From NCBI GenBank assembly GCA_022819745.1, contig JAJEGS010000001.1:62001-126000 (forward strand): a stretch of DNA of 64,000 bases, written 5' to 3'. Below the pieces are notes generated by a model. The model had not been told where the DNA came from and did no database searches. It saw only the letters and a program-made list of their open reading frames with translations. Position numbers and translations under genes: made by a program. Below are positions 7,985-20,314 of the stretch, piece after piece; within the stretch, counting starts at the first letter, position 1, and the number at the start of each line of letters is the position of its first letter. The stretch comes from Candidatus Latescibacterota bacterium. Its GTDB lineage: Bacteria > Latescibacterota > UBA2968 > UBA8231.

Positions 7985-9148
7985 ATGAAGTTAAGAGTAG
8001 ATCGCAGTGAATTATGGCGGGGCATTGATACTGTATTAGAAGCCGTGTCGTCAAAACCCTCCCTACCGGTGTTGGCTAATATCCTGCTTGAGGCCGATGA
8101 GAAAATCCTATCTCTATCGGCGACGGATTTAGATTTGTCCATCCGGACCCAAGTCCCTGCTACGGTAGAGGAGAGTGGGAGGACTACTGTTTCGGCGCGC
8201 AAGCTGGCAGAAATCACTCGGGAATGGCCCGAGGCGGAAGTGAGTATTGAGGTCCAAGACGAACGACTCAAGCTCTCTGGGCGGCTCGGGGACGCTGAAA
8301 GCAGCGAAGGAGCGTATAGCCTATCGGGAATAGAAGCTGACGAGTTTCCTCCTATGCCGACAGCCCTCGACGGCGTAAGCCTGAGTCTGGGGGAGGACGA
8401 AGGCGAGACCAATATTCTAGCAGACATGATCAACAAGACGGTCTTTGCCGTCTCTGGCGATGATACGCGGCCTGTGTTCAACGGAGTGCTCTGGCGCATT
8501 GATGCTCAGGGAATGGAAATGGTGGCTACCGACGGGTCGCGCTTGGCTTGTTATAGAAAAGCCATAGATCTGCAGGAACAAGTACAGGACGACCAAGAGA
8601 CCGCAGTCATCGTCCCCCCCCAAGCGTTAAACCAGATCGTCAAATTGCTGGGTAGCCATAAGGGGCCGGTCAACGTCACGCTAGGCGAGACCCAGGTCCT
8701 GTTTGACATAGGACATACGCATTTGCTGTCGCGTCTGATCGAGGGGCCGTATGTCAACTATGCTCAAGTCATTCCGCAAAACAACACAAAAGAGCTGAGA
8801 ATAGCTAGCGAATATCTGCTACCGGCTGTACGCCGGGTATCCATCCTCTCCAGCTCTTATACGCGCCAAGTGCGTTTTAAGCTGGACAGTGGACAGGTTG
8901 AGCTGTCGGCTGCCAGTCCCGAAATCGGTGGCGAAGCGAGGGAAAGCGTACCGGCCCAATACGCCTCTGAAGAGCTAGAAGTTGGCTACAATGCCCAATA
9001 TCTGATGGATATCCTGCGCAGAATGGACGCGTCCGAGGTCTGTTTCCAGCTCAATGACCACGTCACTGCAGCCTTGCTGCGGCCGGTAGAACAAAAGGAA
9101 GGTGAGGATTACTTCTGCTTGCTAATGCCCTTGCGACCAACAGGATGA
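7985..9148 (+). CDS. dnaN: DNA polymerase III beta sliding clamp
   Basis: Ring-shaped dimer that tethers the replicative polymerase to DNA. The 387 residues fit three clamp domains of about 125 each. The start MKLRVDR..LWRGIDTVLEAVSSKPSLPVLANILLEA and segments such as DGSRLACY and the C-terminal LLMPLRP are family-typical. The ATG at 7985 is preceded by GAGAAG. It is followed by recF after 14 bases, so dnaN-recF-dciA-gyrB probably form one transcript. Confidence 0.97.
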   Translation: MKLRVDRSELWRGIDTVLEAVSSKPSLPVLANILLEADEKILSLSATDLDLSIRTQVPATVEESGRTTVSARKLAEITREWPEAEVSIEVQDERLKLSGRLGDAESSEGAYSLSGIEADEFPPMPTALDGVSLSLGEDEGETNILADMINKTVFAVSGDDTRPVFNGVLWRIDAQGMEMVATDGSRLACYRKAIDLQEQVQDDQETAVIVPPQALNQIVKLLGSHKGPVNVTLGETQVLFDIGHTHLLSRLIEGPYVNYAQVIPQNNTKELRIASEYLLPAVRRVSILSSSYTRQVRFKLDSGQVELSAASPEIGGEARESVPAQYASEELEVGYNAQYLMDILRRMDASEVCFQLNDHVTAALLRPVEQKEGEDYFCLLMPLRPTG

Positions 9149-9162
9149 GGTAAGCAGGAATA

Positions 9163-10225
9163 GTGCGGATCCGTGAATTAACGCTGAGACCCTTCCGCAA
9201 TTTTGCCGCGATTCACTTGGGCTTTGCAGCAGATCATGTGCTGATTTTTGGCCCAAACGGCCGCGGTAAAAGCAATATTCTAGAAGCGATTTCCTACTTA
9301 TCTATCGGTAAATCAGTGCGCGGGGCCAAGGATCAACACGTCGTGCCGCACGGCGAAGACTTCTTTGACATTGGATCCTTGTGTAGTGATGGTCGCCACG
9401 ACCAGCAAGTACGCGTCTTTTACAGTAAAAAGGAAGGTAAGAAGGCATTTATCGATGCCACTCCTTTGCCTCGCGTCTCGGAACTGCTGGGTACCTTCCG
9501 CACCGTTCACTTCTCCCCTGAAGACGTATCGCTGGTGTTGCGCTTCCCAGCCCAGCGAAGGCGGCTCCTCGACATACTTATCGCGCAGTCTAGCACAGCG
9601 TACTTGCGCCACATGCAGCGCTATTACCGCGTGTTAGCCCAGAGAAACCACTTGTTGCGTTCCGCAAAAAAGTCGAGACACGGGCTTGTCGATAGTCAAG
9701 TAATAGAACCTTGGAATGCCCAGCTAGTGGATTTGGGTGCCCAACTTCGACTATATCGCCTAGAGGCGCTGAATAGATTGAGAGCGCCCTTTCTCGGTTA
9801 TTACGGCCGCTTCGCCCTAGCTGGTGAAGAGGCAGCTATTATCTATCAAGGTGCTAAGGAAAAGGACTTGGAGGCCCTTAGAGCCGAGTTGCGCGAGGCA
9901 CTCAGTCGCCGCAGGGAGCAGGAAACCCAAATAGGCTATACGCTGTGTGGGCCACACCGCGATGATTTGAAGTTCATATTGAACGGAGAACCAGCCGAAC
10001 TTTATGCCTCTGAGGGCCAACTAAGAACCATACTCATATCGTGGAAGCTAGCCGAGGCCCGTTACATGGAAGAGCAAACGGGTCAGCAGCCAGTACTGCT
10101 CTTAGACGATGCTTTTTCAGAGTTGGATTCAGGTCGGATAGGAGAACTACTGGACATAGTGGGTGAATTTGAACAGGTCATAGCGACGACTCCCCAAGAG
10201 CCTAACGCAAGGCAGGAAGCTCGTT

Positions 10226-10251
<26 letters not shown>
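9163..10251 (+). CDS. recF: DNA replication and repair protein RecF
   Basis: SMC-like ATPase that loads RecA at gaps with RecO and RecR. Walker A GPNGRGKS is at residues 30-37; the ABC-like signature and Walker B appear near the end as LLLDDAFSELD. The length of 362 residues is typical. The start is GTG at 9163, placed by the conserved RIRELTLRPFRNF and an AGGAA ribosome site at about 9156-9160. Its 3' end overlaps the DUF721 gene by about 26 bases. Confidence 0.96.
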
Positions 10252-12549
<2,298 letters not shown>

Positions 12550-12572
12550 ACTAAAAAGCTAGGATTTAATTA

Positions 12573-15122
12573 ATGCTGGAACAGCAAGAAAGCCGGGTCC
12601 TACGGGTCAAAATTGAGGAGGAGCTCAAAACCTCCTTCCTCGACTATTCAATGAGCTTCATACGGTCGCGTGCCCTACCCGACGTCCGCGACGGTCTCAA
12701 GCCATCTCAGCGCCGCATCTTGGTCGCGATGAACGACCTAAGCCTTTTTCCCAACCGAGGCTACCGCAAGTGCGCCAAAATAGCCGGCGACACCTCAGGC
12801 AACTACCACCCGCACGGCGAAGACATTGTCTATCCGACGCTAGTGCATATGGCGCAGAGCTTTCGCTTGCGTTATCCGCTGGTCCAGGGCCAGGGCAACT
12901 TCGGTTCAATTGACGGCTACCCTCCGGCGGCCATGCGCTATACGGAGGCGAGGTTGAGCTGGCCGGCGATGGAGCTACTGGCGGATCTCGACAAGAATAC
13001 CGTCGAGTTCGCCAGCAACTACGACGAGACCCAGCAAGAGCCTCTGGTGTTGCCGTCTAGGTTCCCCAACCTGATCTGCAACGGCTCCATGGGCATTGCC
13101 GTGGGCATGGCCACCAAGATCCCGCCGCACAACCTGAGAGAAGTTGCCAGTGGTCTCAAGGCGCTGATTGATCATCCCGATATTTCTATTGCCGAACTGC
13201 TTGATCACGTCAAAGCCCCTGACTTTCCCACCGGCGGGATCATCTACGGCATGAGTGGGGTGCAGCAAGCCTACGCAACGGGCCGGGGACTGATCTATAT
13301 CAGAGCGCGGGCTGATATAGAGACCCTCAAGAACGGGCGCGAAAACATCGTCGTCACCGAAATACCCTTCTTAGTAAACAAGGCTAGCCTCTTAGAGAAA
13401 ATCGCCGATCTGGTGCGCGACAAAACCATCGACGGACTTGCCAATATCCGCGACGAATCGGGCCGTAAGGGTCTGCGCATTGTATTTGAATGCAAGAGGG
13501 ATGCCCAAGCCGAAGTCGTGCTTAACCAGCTCTATAGCCATAGCATGTTGCAGACCACCTATGGAGTAATGATGCTGGCCATCGTCAATGGCCGTCCTGA
13601 GATGCTCAATCTCAAGCAGATGCTGCAGCACTATATTGATCACCGCCACGAGGTGATCGTGCGCCGCACCCAATTCGACTTGGAGAAAGCCGAAGCGCGG
13701 GCGCACATTTTGGAGGGCCTGCGCTTCGCCTTAGATCACATTGACCTAGTGATTGAGACCATCCGCCGCTCGTCGAATCCGGCCGATGCTCAGGAGCGGC
13801 TGGCTCGCATTCGCCCGACGCCGCAAAATCGGGCACTTTCAGGGAGTTTCGAAAAAGATGCCGACGAGCAATTCGAGTTAAGCGAACGGCAGGTCCAAGC
13901 CATCCTAAGCATGCCGTTGCAGCGCTTAACGGGTTTGGAGCGCGACAAAATTGAAGCCGAGTACAAGGAATTGGTAACGACGATTGAGGACAAAAGAGCC
14001 ATCCTCGCCAGCCGCGAGCGGCAGATGCAGATTATCAAGGACGAGATTGATGAGATGGCCGAGCGCTTCGGCGACGAGCGCCGCACTGAGATCGTCTATT
14101 CAGCCGAGGAATTCGACATTGAGGACTTAATTGCCGAGGAGGACATGGTCGTCACCATCTCGCGCAGTGGCTACATCAAGCGCCTGCCTCCTAGGGCCTA
14201 CCGAGTGCAGAATCGCGGCGGGCGCGGGGTGACAGGCATGAAGACCAAGGAAGAGGACTTTGTCGAACACCTCTTCGTGGCGTCAACCCATTCCTATATC
14301 ATGTTTTTGACGGCCAAGGGTAAGTGTTATTGGCTCAAGGTTTTTCGCATACCCGAAGGCGACCGCACGGCCCAAGGGCGATCGATAGCCAACCTGTTGC
14401 CGCTTGAACAAGACGACCAAATATGCGCCATCGTACCCGTCCGAGAATTCTCCGACGATCGGTACTTGTTCACGGCTACGCGCAACGGCATTGTCAAGAA
14501 AACTAGGCTCTCGGCGTACCAGAACATTCGCCGCGACGGGATCATTGCTCTGAAGATTCAAGATGACGACGACCTGATTGGGGCGGCTATCACCGATGGT
14601 CAGCAGGATATTGCCCTGTTGACGCGCAACGGACAAGCCATGCGCTTTAGCGAAAGCGAAGTCCGCTCTATGGGCCGAGTTTCTACGGGCGTTAAAGGCA
14701 TTAGCTTGCGTCAGGAGGATGAAGTGGTGGACATGGTCGTAGTGAGCGAAAGCAGCACCTTGCTAACCATCTGCGAAAACGGCTATGGTAAGCGCACTAG
14801 TCAGACCGAGTACCCCAGTAAACGCCGCGCCGGCCAAGGCGTTATCGACATCAAGACCTCCCCGCGCAACGGCCCCGTAGTGGCCTGTAGGGAGATCGAA
14901 GGCGAAGAGGAGGTCATGTTGGTAACCCAGAACGGCATTATGATCCGCATCTCCGTGCAAGAGATATCTACCATTGGGCGCAATACTCAAGGAGTCCGGG
15001 TGATCAATTTAGACGAGGGCGATCGGGTTATCGACATGGCCCCGCTACCCGTCAGCGAGGACGAGGATGAAGGAGAGACTGGCGTGGAAAACGGCAAGGT
15101 CGATGAGAAGGAATTGGGTTGA
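12573..15122 (+). CDS. gyrA: DNA gyrase subunit A
   Basis: Cleaves and religates DNA in gyrase. The catalytic tyrosine is Y123 in [11 protein letters not shown]. The C-terminal half is a beta-pinwheel with the GyrA-box-like element [13 protein letters not shown] near residue 550, which distinguishes it from ParC. An acidic tail (EDEDEGE) ends the 849 residues. The quinolone-contact loop reads [12 protein letters not shown], so the positions equivalent to E. coli Ser83 and Asp87 are Asp84 and Pro88. It lies 23 bases after gyrB and is probably in the same operon. Confidence 0.97.
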   Translation: MLEQQESRVLRVKIEEELKTSFLDYSMSFIRSRALPDVRDGLKPSQRRILVAMNDLSLFPNRGYRKCAKIAGDTSGNYHPHGEDIVYPTLVHMAQSFRLRYPLVQGQGNFGSIDGYPPAAMRYTEARLSWPAMELLADLDKNTVEFASNYDETQQEPLVLPSRFPNLICNGSMGIAVGMATKIPPHNLREVASGLKALIDHPDISIAELLDHVKAPDFPTGGIIYGMSGVQQAYATGRGLIYIRARADIETLKNGRENIVVTEIPFLVNKASLLEKIADLVRDKTIDGLANIRDESGRKGLRIVFECKRDAQAEVVLNQLYSHSMLQTTYGVMMLAIVNGRPEMLNLKQMLQHYIDHRHEVIVRRTQFDLEKAEARAHILEGLRFALDHIDLVIETIRRSSNPADAQERLARIRPTPQNRALSGSFEKDADEQFELSERQVQAILSMPLQRLTGLERDKIEAEYKELVTTIEDKRAILASRERQMQIIKDEIDEMAERFGDERRTEIVYSAEEFDIEDLIAEEDMVVTISRSGYIKRLPPRAYRVQNRGGRGVTGMKTKEEDFVEHLFVASTHSYIMFLTAKGKCYWLKVFRIPEGDRTAQGRSIANLLPLEQDDQICAIVPVREFSDDRYLFTATRNGIVKKTRLSAYQNIRRDGIIALKIQDDDDLIGAAITDGQQDIALLTRNGQAMRFSESEVRSMGRVSTGVKGISLRQEDEVVDMVVVSESSTLLTICENGYGKRTSQTEYPSKRRAGQGVIDIKTSPRNGPVVACREIEGEEEVMLVTQNGIMIRISVQEISTIGRNTQGVRVINLDEGDRVIDMAPLPVSEDEDEGETGVENGKVDEKELG

Positions 15123-15164
15123 CCTAAGATAGGGCCTCATGTATATTTTTCTCCTCCGGGAACA

Positions 15165-15251
15165 GGAGGGTTAGACCTAATTGGTAAGGCAGCGGTCTTG
15201 AAAACCGCCGGGCTCACGCCCTTGAGGGTTCGAGTCCCTCACCCTCCGCCA
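15165..15251 (+). tRNA. tRNA-Ser (anticodon UGA)
   Basis: Acceptor stem GGAGGGT pairs with ACCCTCC, with discriminator G and encoded CCA. The anticodon loop is CTTGAAA, a long variable arm (GGGC/GCCC) is present as expected for Ser, and the T-arm is GAGGG-TTCGAGT-CCCTC. It totals 87 bases. Confidence 0.95.
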
Positions 15252-15328
15252 TTTACCATTTGATGCCGCCACAATCCCATCCCGTTTAGCGGTGGGAGCA
15301 CGTCAAAAGTTTATTTTGCAATGGTCGC

Positions 15329-15422
<94 letters not shown>

Positions 15423-15434
15423 ATTTTCGTTAGT

Positions 15435-15510
15435 TGCCCTCTAGCACAATTGGAAGTGCGCCTGACTCTGGATCAGGAGGTTCTAGGTTCGAGCCCTAGG
15501 GGGGCAGCCA
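15435..15510 (+). tRNA. tRNA-Gln (anticodon CUG)
   Basis: Acceptor TGCCCTC pairs with GGGGGCA (one G-T pair), then G and encoded CCA. The anticodon stem is CCTGA/TCAGG around the loop CTCTGGA. A 5' U is typical of Gln tRNA. It lies 14 bases after the Ser-GCU gene. Confidence 0.93.
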
Positions 15511-15515
15511 ATATC

Positions 15516-15550
15516 GGCTCCTGAAGGGAACGCTTCAGGAGCCTTCTTCT
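15516..15550 (+). terminator. Rho-independent terminator after the tRNA cluster
   Basis: An 11-bp perfect stem GGCTCCTGAAG / CTTCAGGAGCC (15516-15526 and 15533-15543) with a six-base loop is followed by TTCTTCTT. It closes the tRNA run and separates it from the ABC transporter genes. Confidence 0.85.
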
Positions 15551-15633
15551 TGGGGCCTAGATCCTGCAGAAAATCGGGACGGGGCCGCATTCTCCCCGCA
15601 AATAGCCTCTCGTCGCAGCAATATCTCACGCCG

Positions 15634-16779
15634 ATGGGTACCCGCATCCGAGAACAACAGCTTGCTTGGGGTCTCCTCGCGCCGGCACTTGTCGTGCTGG
15701 GCGCGTTTGGACTCTTCCCTATTGGCTATGCCTTGTACGTCAGCTTGCACAGGTGGCGGATCAAGAAAGAAGCGGTGGTTGGATTCGACCACTATGTCCG
15801 CGCCTTGGGGGACCCGCACTATCTGCTGCCCTTCGTCGCCGGGATCGGTCTCGTCTGGGCGGCCTATCGCCTGCGTGCCACGTTATCCGAATCCGAGCGC
15901 GGTCTGCGTCCCCGTTATGTCCGCATCGCTTGGGGCGCGGTCGTACTGTTGGGACTTTGGGTGGGATTGGTTCAGGGTTTGGGTGGCCTAGTTGAGACGG
16001 GAGACCCAGCGCTGTACAATGGCTTCAAGGTCACGTTTTTCTACGCAGTCGGGACAATTCCGTTCCAACTGAGCTTGGCCACCGGACTGGCGTATTTGCT
16101 CTTCAAGATCACGCGGGCCAGAGGCGTGTTTCGCACGCTGTTTTTTCTACCGTATATCACGCCGATCATCGCCTCAGCCGTGGTTTTCCGCACCATCTTT
16201 AGCCCTCACCCTTCCTCGCTGGCCAACCGCTTCTGGAGCCTTTGGGGACTGGAGAACCAGCGCTGGCTCTACGAGAGCAAGTCCGTTGTAGCCCTGTTAC
16301 TACAGGGAGCCGGCTTTGCTTCGTACCCCACGTGGGTGGACAGCGTCTTCCCGAGCCTAGCCCTGACCTCGATCATCCTCTACAACATTTGGGTCTATGT
16401 CGGCTACGACACGGTGATTTTACTGGCCGGCCTCAGTGCGATCCCCAAGCAATACTACGAGGCCGCGGAGATGGACGGTGCTGGCGAGTGGCAAGTCTTC
16501 CGGCACATTACCCTGCCCTTGGTCTCGCCGACCCTGTTCTTTTTGTCGATGGTGGCCGTTATTGGGACCTTCAAAGCCTTTAACCACGTTTACATCCTGC
16601 GGACGCCGGGTGCCCGCGACTCGGTCGATGTGCTCAGTATTGCCATTTTCGATCAGGTTTTTGAGTACCACAACGCCGGCTATGCCTCGGCGATGGCCTT
16701 TGTGCTCCTCATCGCAATTTTGGCGCTGACGCTGCTGCAAAACCGGTTGCTCGGCAGGCGGGTGTTTTATGGCGACTAG
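15634..16779 (+). CDS. Sugar ABC transporter permease, MalF/UgpA type
   Basis: One of two inner-membrane subunits of a carbohydrate importer (binding-protein-dependent transport, CUT1 family). The EAA loop that docks to the ATPase is EAAEMDGAGEWQVFRHITLPLVSP. The open frame reaches back to 15550, into the tRNA terminator, so I chose ATG 15634, just before the first membrane segment. The 381 residues exceed the usual 290-310: an insert of about 80 residues with two more hydrophobic segments (near residues 70-85 and 105-120) sits between the first membrane helix and the conserved permease core. The stop overlaps the next permease by 11 bases. No ATPase gene is nearby. Confidence 0.9.
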   Translation: MGTRIREQQLAWGLLAPALVVLGAFGLFPIGYALYVSLHRWRIKKEAVVGFDHYVRALGDPHYLLPFVAGIGLVWAAYRLRATLSESERGLRPRYVRIAWGAVVLLGLWVGLVQGLGGLVETGDPALYNGFKVTFFYAVGTIPFQLSLATGLAYLLFKITRARGVFRTLFFLPYITPIIASAVVFRTIFSPHPSSLANRFWSLWGLENQRWLYESKSVVALLLQGAGFASYPTWVDSVFPSLALTSIILYNIWVYVGYDTVILLAGLSAIPKQYYEAAEMDGAGEWQVFRHITLPLVSPTLFFLSMVAVIGTFKAFNHVYILRTPGARDSVDVLSIAIFDQVFEYHNAGYASAMAFVLLIAILALTLLQNRLLGRRVFYGD

Positions 16780-17605
16780 GGGCGGCCAAGCTAGGCTGAT
16801 TTACTGCGGCTTGAGCTTGGGGGGACTAGCTGCGGGCTTTCCGTTCGCGTGGATGCTGTTGGCCTCTTTTATGAGCCGCGGCGAATCGCTGCGACGGGCC
16901 TTGCTGCCCGAGCGCGTCCAATGGGACAATTACATCGAAGCGTGGCAAGAGGCGGACTTTGGTCTCTACTTTGAGAATTCGCTGATAATCGCGGTCCTAC
17001 AGGTCAGTGGAACCCTGCTGTTCTCGGTGATGGCGGCCTACCCGCTGGCGCGGATGCAGTTTCGCGGACGCGATGTGGTATTTACCGGCGTCTTGGCGAC
17101 GCTGATGATTCCCGAGGCCGTGACGATCGTGCCGAATTTTCTCGTCGTGACGTGGCTGCACCACAATACGCCTTTTGCTTGGCTCAATAGCTGGCCGGCC
17201 TTGACCATTCCCTTTATGGCGAGTGCGTTTAGTATTTTCCTCTTGCGCCAGTTTATGCGGGGCTTGCCCAACGAACTGTGGGATGCGGCCCGGATTGAGG
17301 GAGCTGGCCATGTGCGCTTTCTGTTTCAGATTGCGGTCCCCTTGTGCCGAGCACCCCTTTTGACGGTCGGTATGTTTACGTTTATTGGTTCATGGAACGC
17401 CTTGGCTTGGCCCCTACTGGTGACCAATACACCGGATTGGCGTCCGATTGCCGTAGGTTTGCAGCAGTTTGCCAGTGAGGCCGGGACCGAGATACACTTG
17501 CAGATGGCCGGGGCCGTCATTGCGACCGCTCCCGTGCTCTTGGCGTATTTTCTCATCCAGCGCGAATTCACCGAAGGCATTTCCATATCTGGGCTCAAAG
17601 GATAA
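16769..17605 (+). CDS. Sugar ABC transporter permease, MalG/UgpE type
   Basis: Second permease of the same importer. The 278 residues have six hydrophobic segments and the EAA loop WDAARIEGAGHVRFLFQIAVPLCRAP. The C-terminal ITEGI-like end reads FTEGISISGLKG, as usual for this family. The ATG at 16769 overlaps the first permease and the stop is five bases before the binding protein gene, so the three are one operon. Confidence 0.92.
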   Translation: MATRGGQARLIYCGLSLGGLAAGFPFAWMLLASFMSRGESLRRALLPERVQWDNYIEAWQEADFGLYFENSLIIAVLQVSGTLLFSVMAAYPLARMQFRGRDVVFTGVLATLMIPEAVTIVPNFLVVTWLHHNTPFAWLNSWPALTIPFMASAFSIFLLRQFMRGLPNELWDAARIEGAGHVRFLFQIAVPLCRAPLLTVGMFTFIGSWNALAWPLLVTNTPDWRPIAVGLQQFASEAGTEIHLQMAGAVIATAPVLLAYFLIQREFTEGISISGLKG

Positions 17606-17609
17606 CGCT

Positions 17610-18932
17610 ATGAAAGCAAAATGTGCGATGACGTTGGTTGGATGTGCCCTTCTGTGGGCTTGTGGCGGCCAGCAAGAGGCCATTGACGATCAGCCGACCC
17701 GTCTCGAAGCTCTCGATCCAAAAGGCCAGCAAATCGTCTTTTGGTATCAACACACCGGCCCGCGCGAAGATGCCCTGCAAGAATTGATTGCCGACTTTAA
17801 TCAGACAAACCGCTATGGAATTGAGGTTCGCGGCGAGTACGCGGGTCGCTATGGGGACATCTACAACAAGATGAATGTGGGTATCCAGAGCGGTGCGCTG
17901 GCCGCCAGCTTGGTCGTAGCCTACCAAAATCAGGCTCGCGCCTACTACCAAGCCCACGGCATCGTGGACATAACGCCCTATATGGATTCGCCCCAATGGG
18001 GCTTGTCGCCAGCGGAGCGCAGCGACTACGTCCAAGCGTTTCTGGAGCAGGACAATCTCGGCGGAGTGCAGGTTGGATTTCCGCCGAATCGAGCGATGGA
18101 GTTGCTCTACTACAATGTCGATTGGTTGCGCGAGCTGGGCTACGACGAGCCGCCGGCGACGTGGGACGATTTTGCCGCGATGTGCCGTCTCGCCCAACAG
18201 CAACCCTTTAGCAAAAACGAAACCCCCGCGCGCAGCTTGGGTTTTTTGCTCGACGTGGACGCTAGCCGATTTGCCGCGATGGTCTTCAGTCGCGGCGGCG
18301 ACTTAGTGGATTCGACCGGCAGTGCCTATGCGCTGGACTCGCCAGAAGTTAAATCGGTATTGGAGCTGCTGCAGGAGCTAGCACGGGAAGGTGCCATAGA
18401 TGTCGCGGCCGAACGGGATGTCGAGGTGAACGAGTTCGTCACCGGTCAGATCCTCTTCTCGCAGGATTCTTCCTCTGGCCTGCCTTTTTACAAGATTGGC
18501 ATTGAGGACTCTGGGCTGGATTTCGAGTGGGGCGTAACCCATCCGCCGCAGACTGGCTCGCGGCCAGTTGTTGACGTGTACGGAGCCAGCGTGTCGCTCT
18601 GTGCCGGTACGCCGGAAAAACAGCTAGCGGCTTGGCTTTTTCTCAAGTGGTTCACTGCGCCGGAGCAACAAGCGCGGTGGGTGCGGGCAAGCAACTACTT
18701 TCCGGTGCGCAAGAGTACGGCGCGGGAGTTGGAAAGCTATTTTAAAGAAAACCCGCACTATGAAGTGGCGTTTGGCATGTTGGACTACGGAAAATCAGAG
18801 CCGACGATGGCCGGTTATGCACAGGTGCGGCGATTGATTCAAGAGGCGATGATAGAGGCCCTTGAAGGTGGAGACGTCGAACAGGTGGTGGAGGAGTTAC
18901 AGCGCGCAGCAAATAAGACACTTGAGCCGTAG
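17610..18932 (+). CDS. Extracellular solute-binding lipoprotein, family 1
   Basis: Captures the sugar outside the inner membrane and delivers it to the permeases. The true start is ATG 17610; the longer upstream frame overlaps the permease. The signal has a lipobox LWAC with the lipidated Cys at residue 18. The mature part shows family 1 features: IVFWYQHTGPREDALQELIADFNQTN, repeated Tyr/Trp-rich sugar-contact segments, and FLKWFTAPEQQARWVRASNYFPVRKS near the C-terminus. The length of 440 residues is normal. It lies between the permease pair and a sulfatase, which suggests a sulfated sugar as the substrate; this is inference. Confidence 0.92.
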   Translation: MKAKCAMTLVGCALLWACGGQQEAIDDQPTRLEALDPKGQQIVFWYQHTGPREDALQELIADFNQTNRYGIEVRGEYAGRYGDIYNKMNVGIQSGALAASLVVAYQNQARAYYQAHGIVDITPYMDSPQWGLSPAERSDYVQAFLEQDNLGGVQVGFPPNRAMELLYYNVDWLRELGYDEPPATWDDFAAMCRLAQQQPFSKNETPARSLGFLLDVDASRFAAMVFSRGGDLVDSTGSAYALDSPEVKSVLELLQELAREGAIDVAAERDVEVNEFVTGQILFSQDSSSGLPFYKIGIEDSGLDFEWGVTHPPQTGSRPVVDVYGASVSLCAGTPEKQLAAWLFLKWFTAPEQQARWVRASNYFPVRKSTARELESYFKENPHYEVAFGMLDYGKSEPTMAGYAQVRRLIQEAMIEALEGGDVEQVVEELQRAANKTLEP

Positions 18933-18955
18933 GCAAAAAAGGAGACAAGGGTAAA

Positions 18956-20314
18956 ATGGCAGAAGTCAGTAGAAAACCAAACGTCATCGTCTTTTTTACA
19001 GACCAACAGCGTTGGGACACAACGGGGCTACACAGCAATCCAATGGGCCTTACGCCGAATCTCGATCGCTTGGCACGCGAGTACACCCACGCGGCTCATT
19101 CCTTTACATGCCAACCCGTCTGCGGCCCGGCCCGCTCCTGCCTGCAAACGGGTCTCTACGCCACGACCACAGGCTGTTACCGCAACGGCATTCCCCTGCC
19201 CGCGGAAAGCCAAACCCTCGCCCATTACTTTGCCGCGGCAGGCTACGCCACGGGATATATCGGCAAGTGGCATCTACACGAGCGCGGAACCACCGGTCCA
19301 GTGCCGGCCGCGGACCGCTTTGGCTACCAGTACTGGTTGGCGTCGAATGTGCTCGAATTTACTTCCGACGCCTACAGCACGGTCCTCTACGACAATGACG
19401 AACAACCTGTCCGCCTACCCGGTTATCGCGTGGATGCGGTCACAGATGCCGCAATCCGCTACGTGGATGCACATCAAGATCGCCCCTTTTTTCTTTTTAT
19501 CTCCTATATCGAACCCCATCACCAGAACCACTTGGACGACTATCCACCCCCCGACGGCTACCGGGAAACCTATACCGGAGGCTGGGTCCCGCCCGATTTA
19601 GCGGCACTAGGCGGCTCGACGCACCAGCACTTAGGCGGCTATTACGGGATGGTCAAGCGGCTCGACGAAGCCTATGGCCGCCTACACGACGCACTCAAGA
19701 GCTTGGCGCTGGACGACGACACTATCGTGCTCTTTACGTCGGATCACGGCTGTCATTTCAAGACGCGCAACAACGAGTACAAGCGCTCTTGCCACGAAAG
19801 CTCGGTCCGCGTGCCGACGGTTTTGACTGGCCCCGGTTTTCGCGGCGGCCAATTACAAGAACTGGTTAGCCTAATTGATCTGCCGCCAACGCTTTTGGAT
19901 GCGGCCGGCTTGGAAGTCCCCGAGCAGATGCAGGGCCGCTCGCTCATGTCGCTTTTGCGCGGCGGCGTGGCCGATTGGCCCGCAGAGGTCTTCGTGCAGA
20001 TCAGCGAAGCCCAAGTGGGGCGGGCCGTTCGCACGCATCGGTGGAAGTACGGAGTGGATGCTCCCGGCGAGCAAGGCAGAGATGTGGCTGGAGCCGATCT
20101 CTACGAGGAGCAGTATCTCTACGATCTACAGGCAGACCCCTACGAACTGAACAACCTAGTCGGCCACGAGTCGCATCGAGAAGTGGCCCAAGTAATGCGA
20201 GAACGACTCTTGAGACGCATGGAGGAAGCTGGAGAGGATCGGCCCCAAATCAAAGAGGCCGGATCCCGCCGCTCTGGCCAGCGGAAGGTCAGTCCTGAAG
20301 AAGCGCGATCTTAG
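18956..20314 (+). CDS. Sulfatase (type I, Cys-type)
   Basis: Hydrolyses sulfate esters with a formylglycine made from cysteine. The signature C56-G-P58-A-R60, metal-site DQQRWD at the start and the HHQN and FTSDHG segments are all present over 452 residues. There is no signal peptide, so it is predicted cytosolic, which fits its place 23 bases after the sugar-binding protein: sulfated sugars may be imported and desulfated inside. An AAGGAGA-type ribosome site precedes the ATG. No formylglycine-generating enzyme is in the window. Its stop codon overlaps that of the convergent regulator by four bases. Confidence 0.92.
   Translation: MAEVSRKPNVIVFFTDQQRWDTTGLHSNPMGLTPNLDRLAREYTHAAHSFTCQPVCGPARSCLQTGLYATTTGCYRNGIPLPAESQTLAHYFAAAGYATGYIGKWHLHERGTTGPVPAADRFGYQYWLASNVLEFTSDAYSTVLYDNDEQPVRLPGYRVDAVTDAAIRYVDAHQDRPFFLFISYIEPHHQNHLDDYPPPDGYRETYTGGWVPPDLAALGGSTHQHLGGYYGMVKRLDEAYGRLHDALKSLALDDDTIVLFTSDHGCHFKTRNNEYKRSCHESSVRVPTVLTGPGFRGGQLQELVSLIDLPPTLLDAAGLEVPEQMQGRSLMSLLRGGVADWPAEVFVQISEAQVGRAVRTHRWKYGVDAPGEQGRDVAGADLYEEQYLYDLQADPYELNNLVGHESHREVAQVMRERLLRRMEEAGEDRPQIKEAGSRRSGQRKVSPEEARS

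Noticed and set aside
12573..15122. Identification as ParC, not GyrA
   Set aside because: A GyrA-box-like element ([10 protein letters not shown]) is present, and it directly follows gyrB beside the origin.
17595..18203. 202-residue minus-strand frame
   Set aside because: It is antisense to the solute-binding lipoprotein gene.
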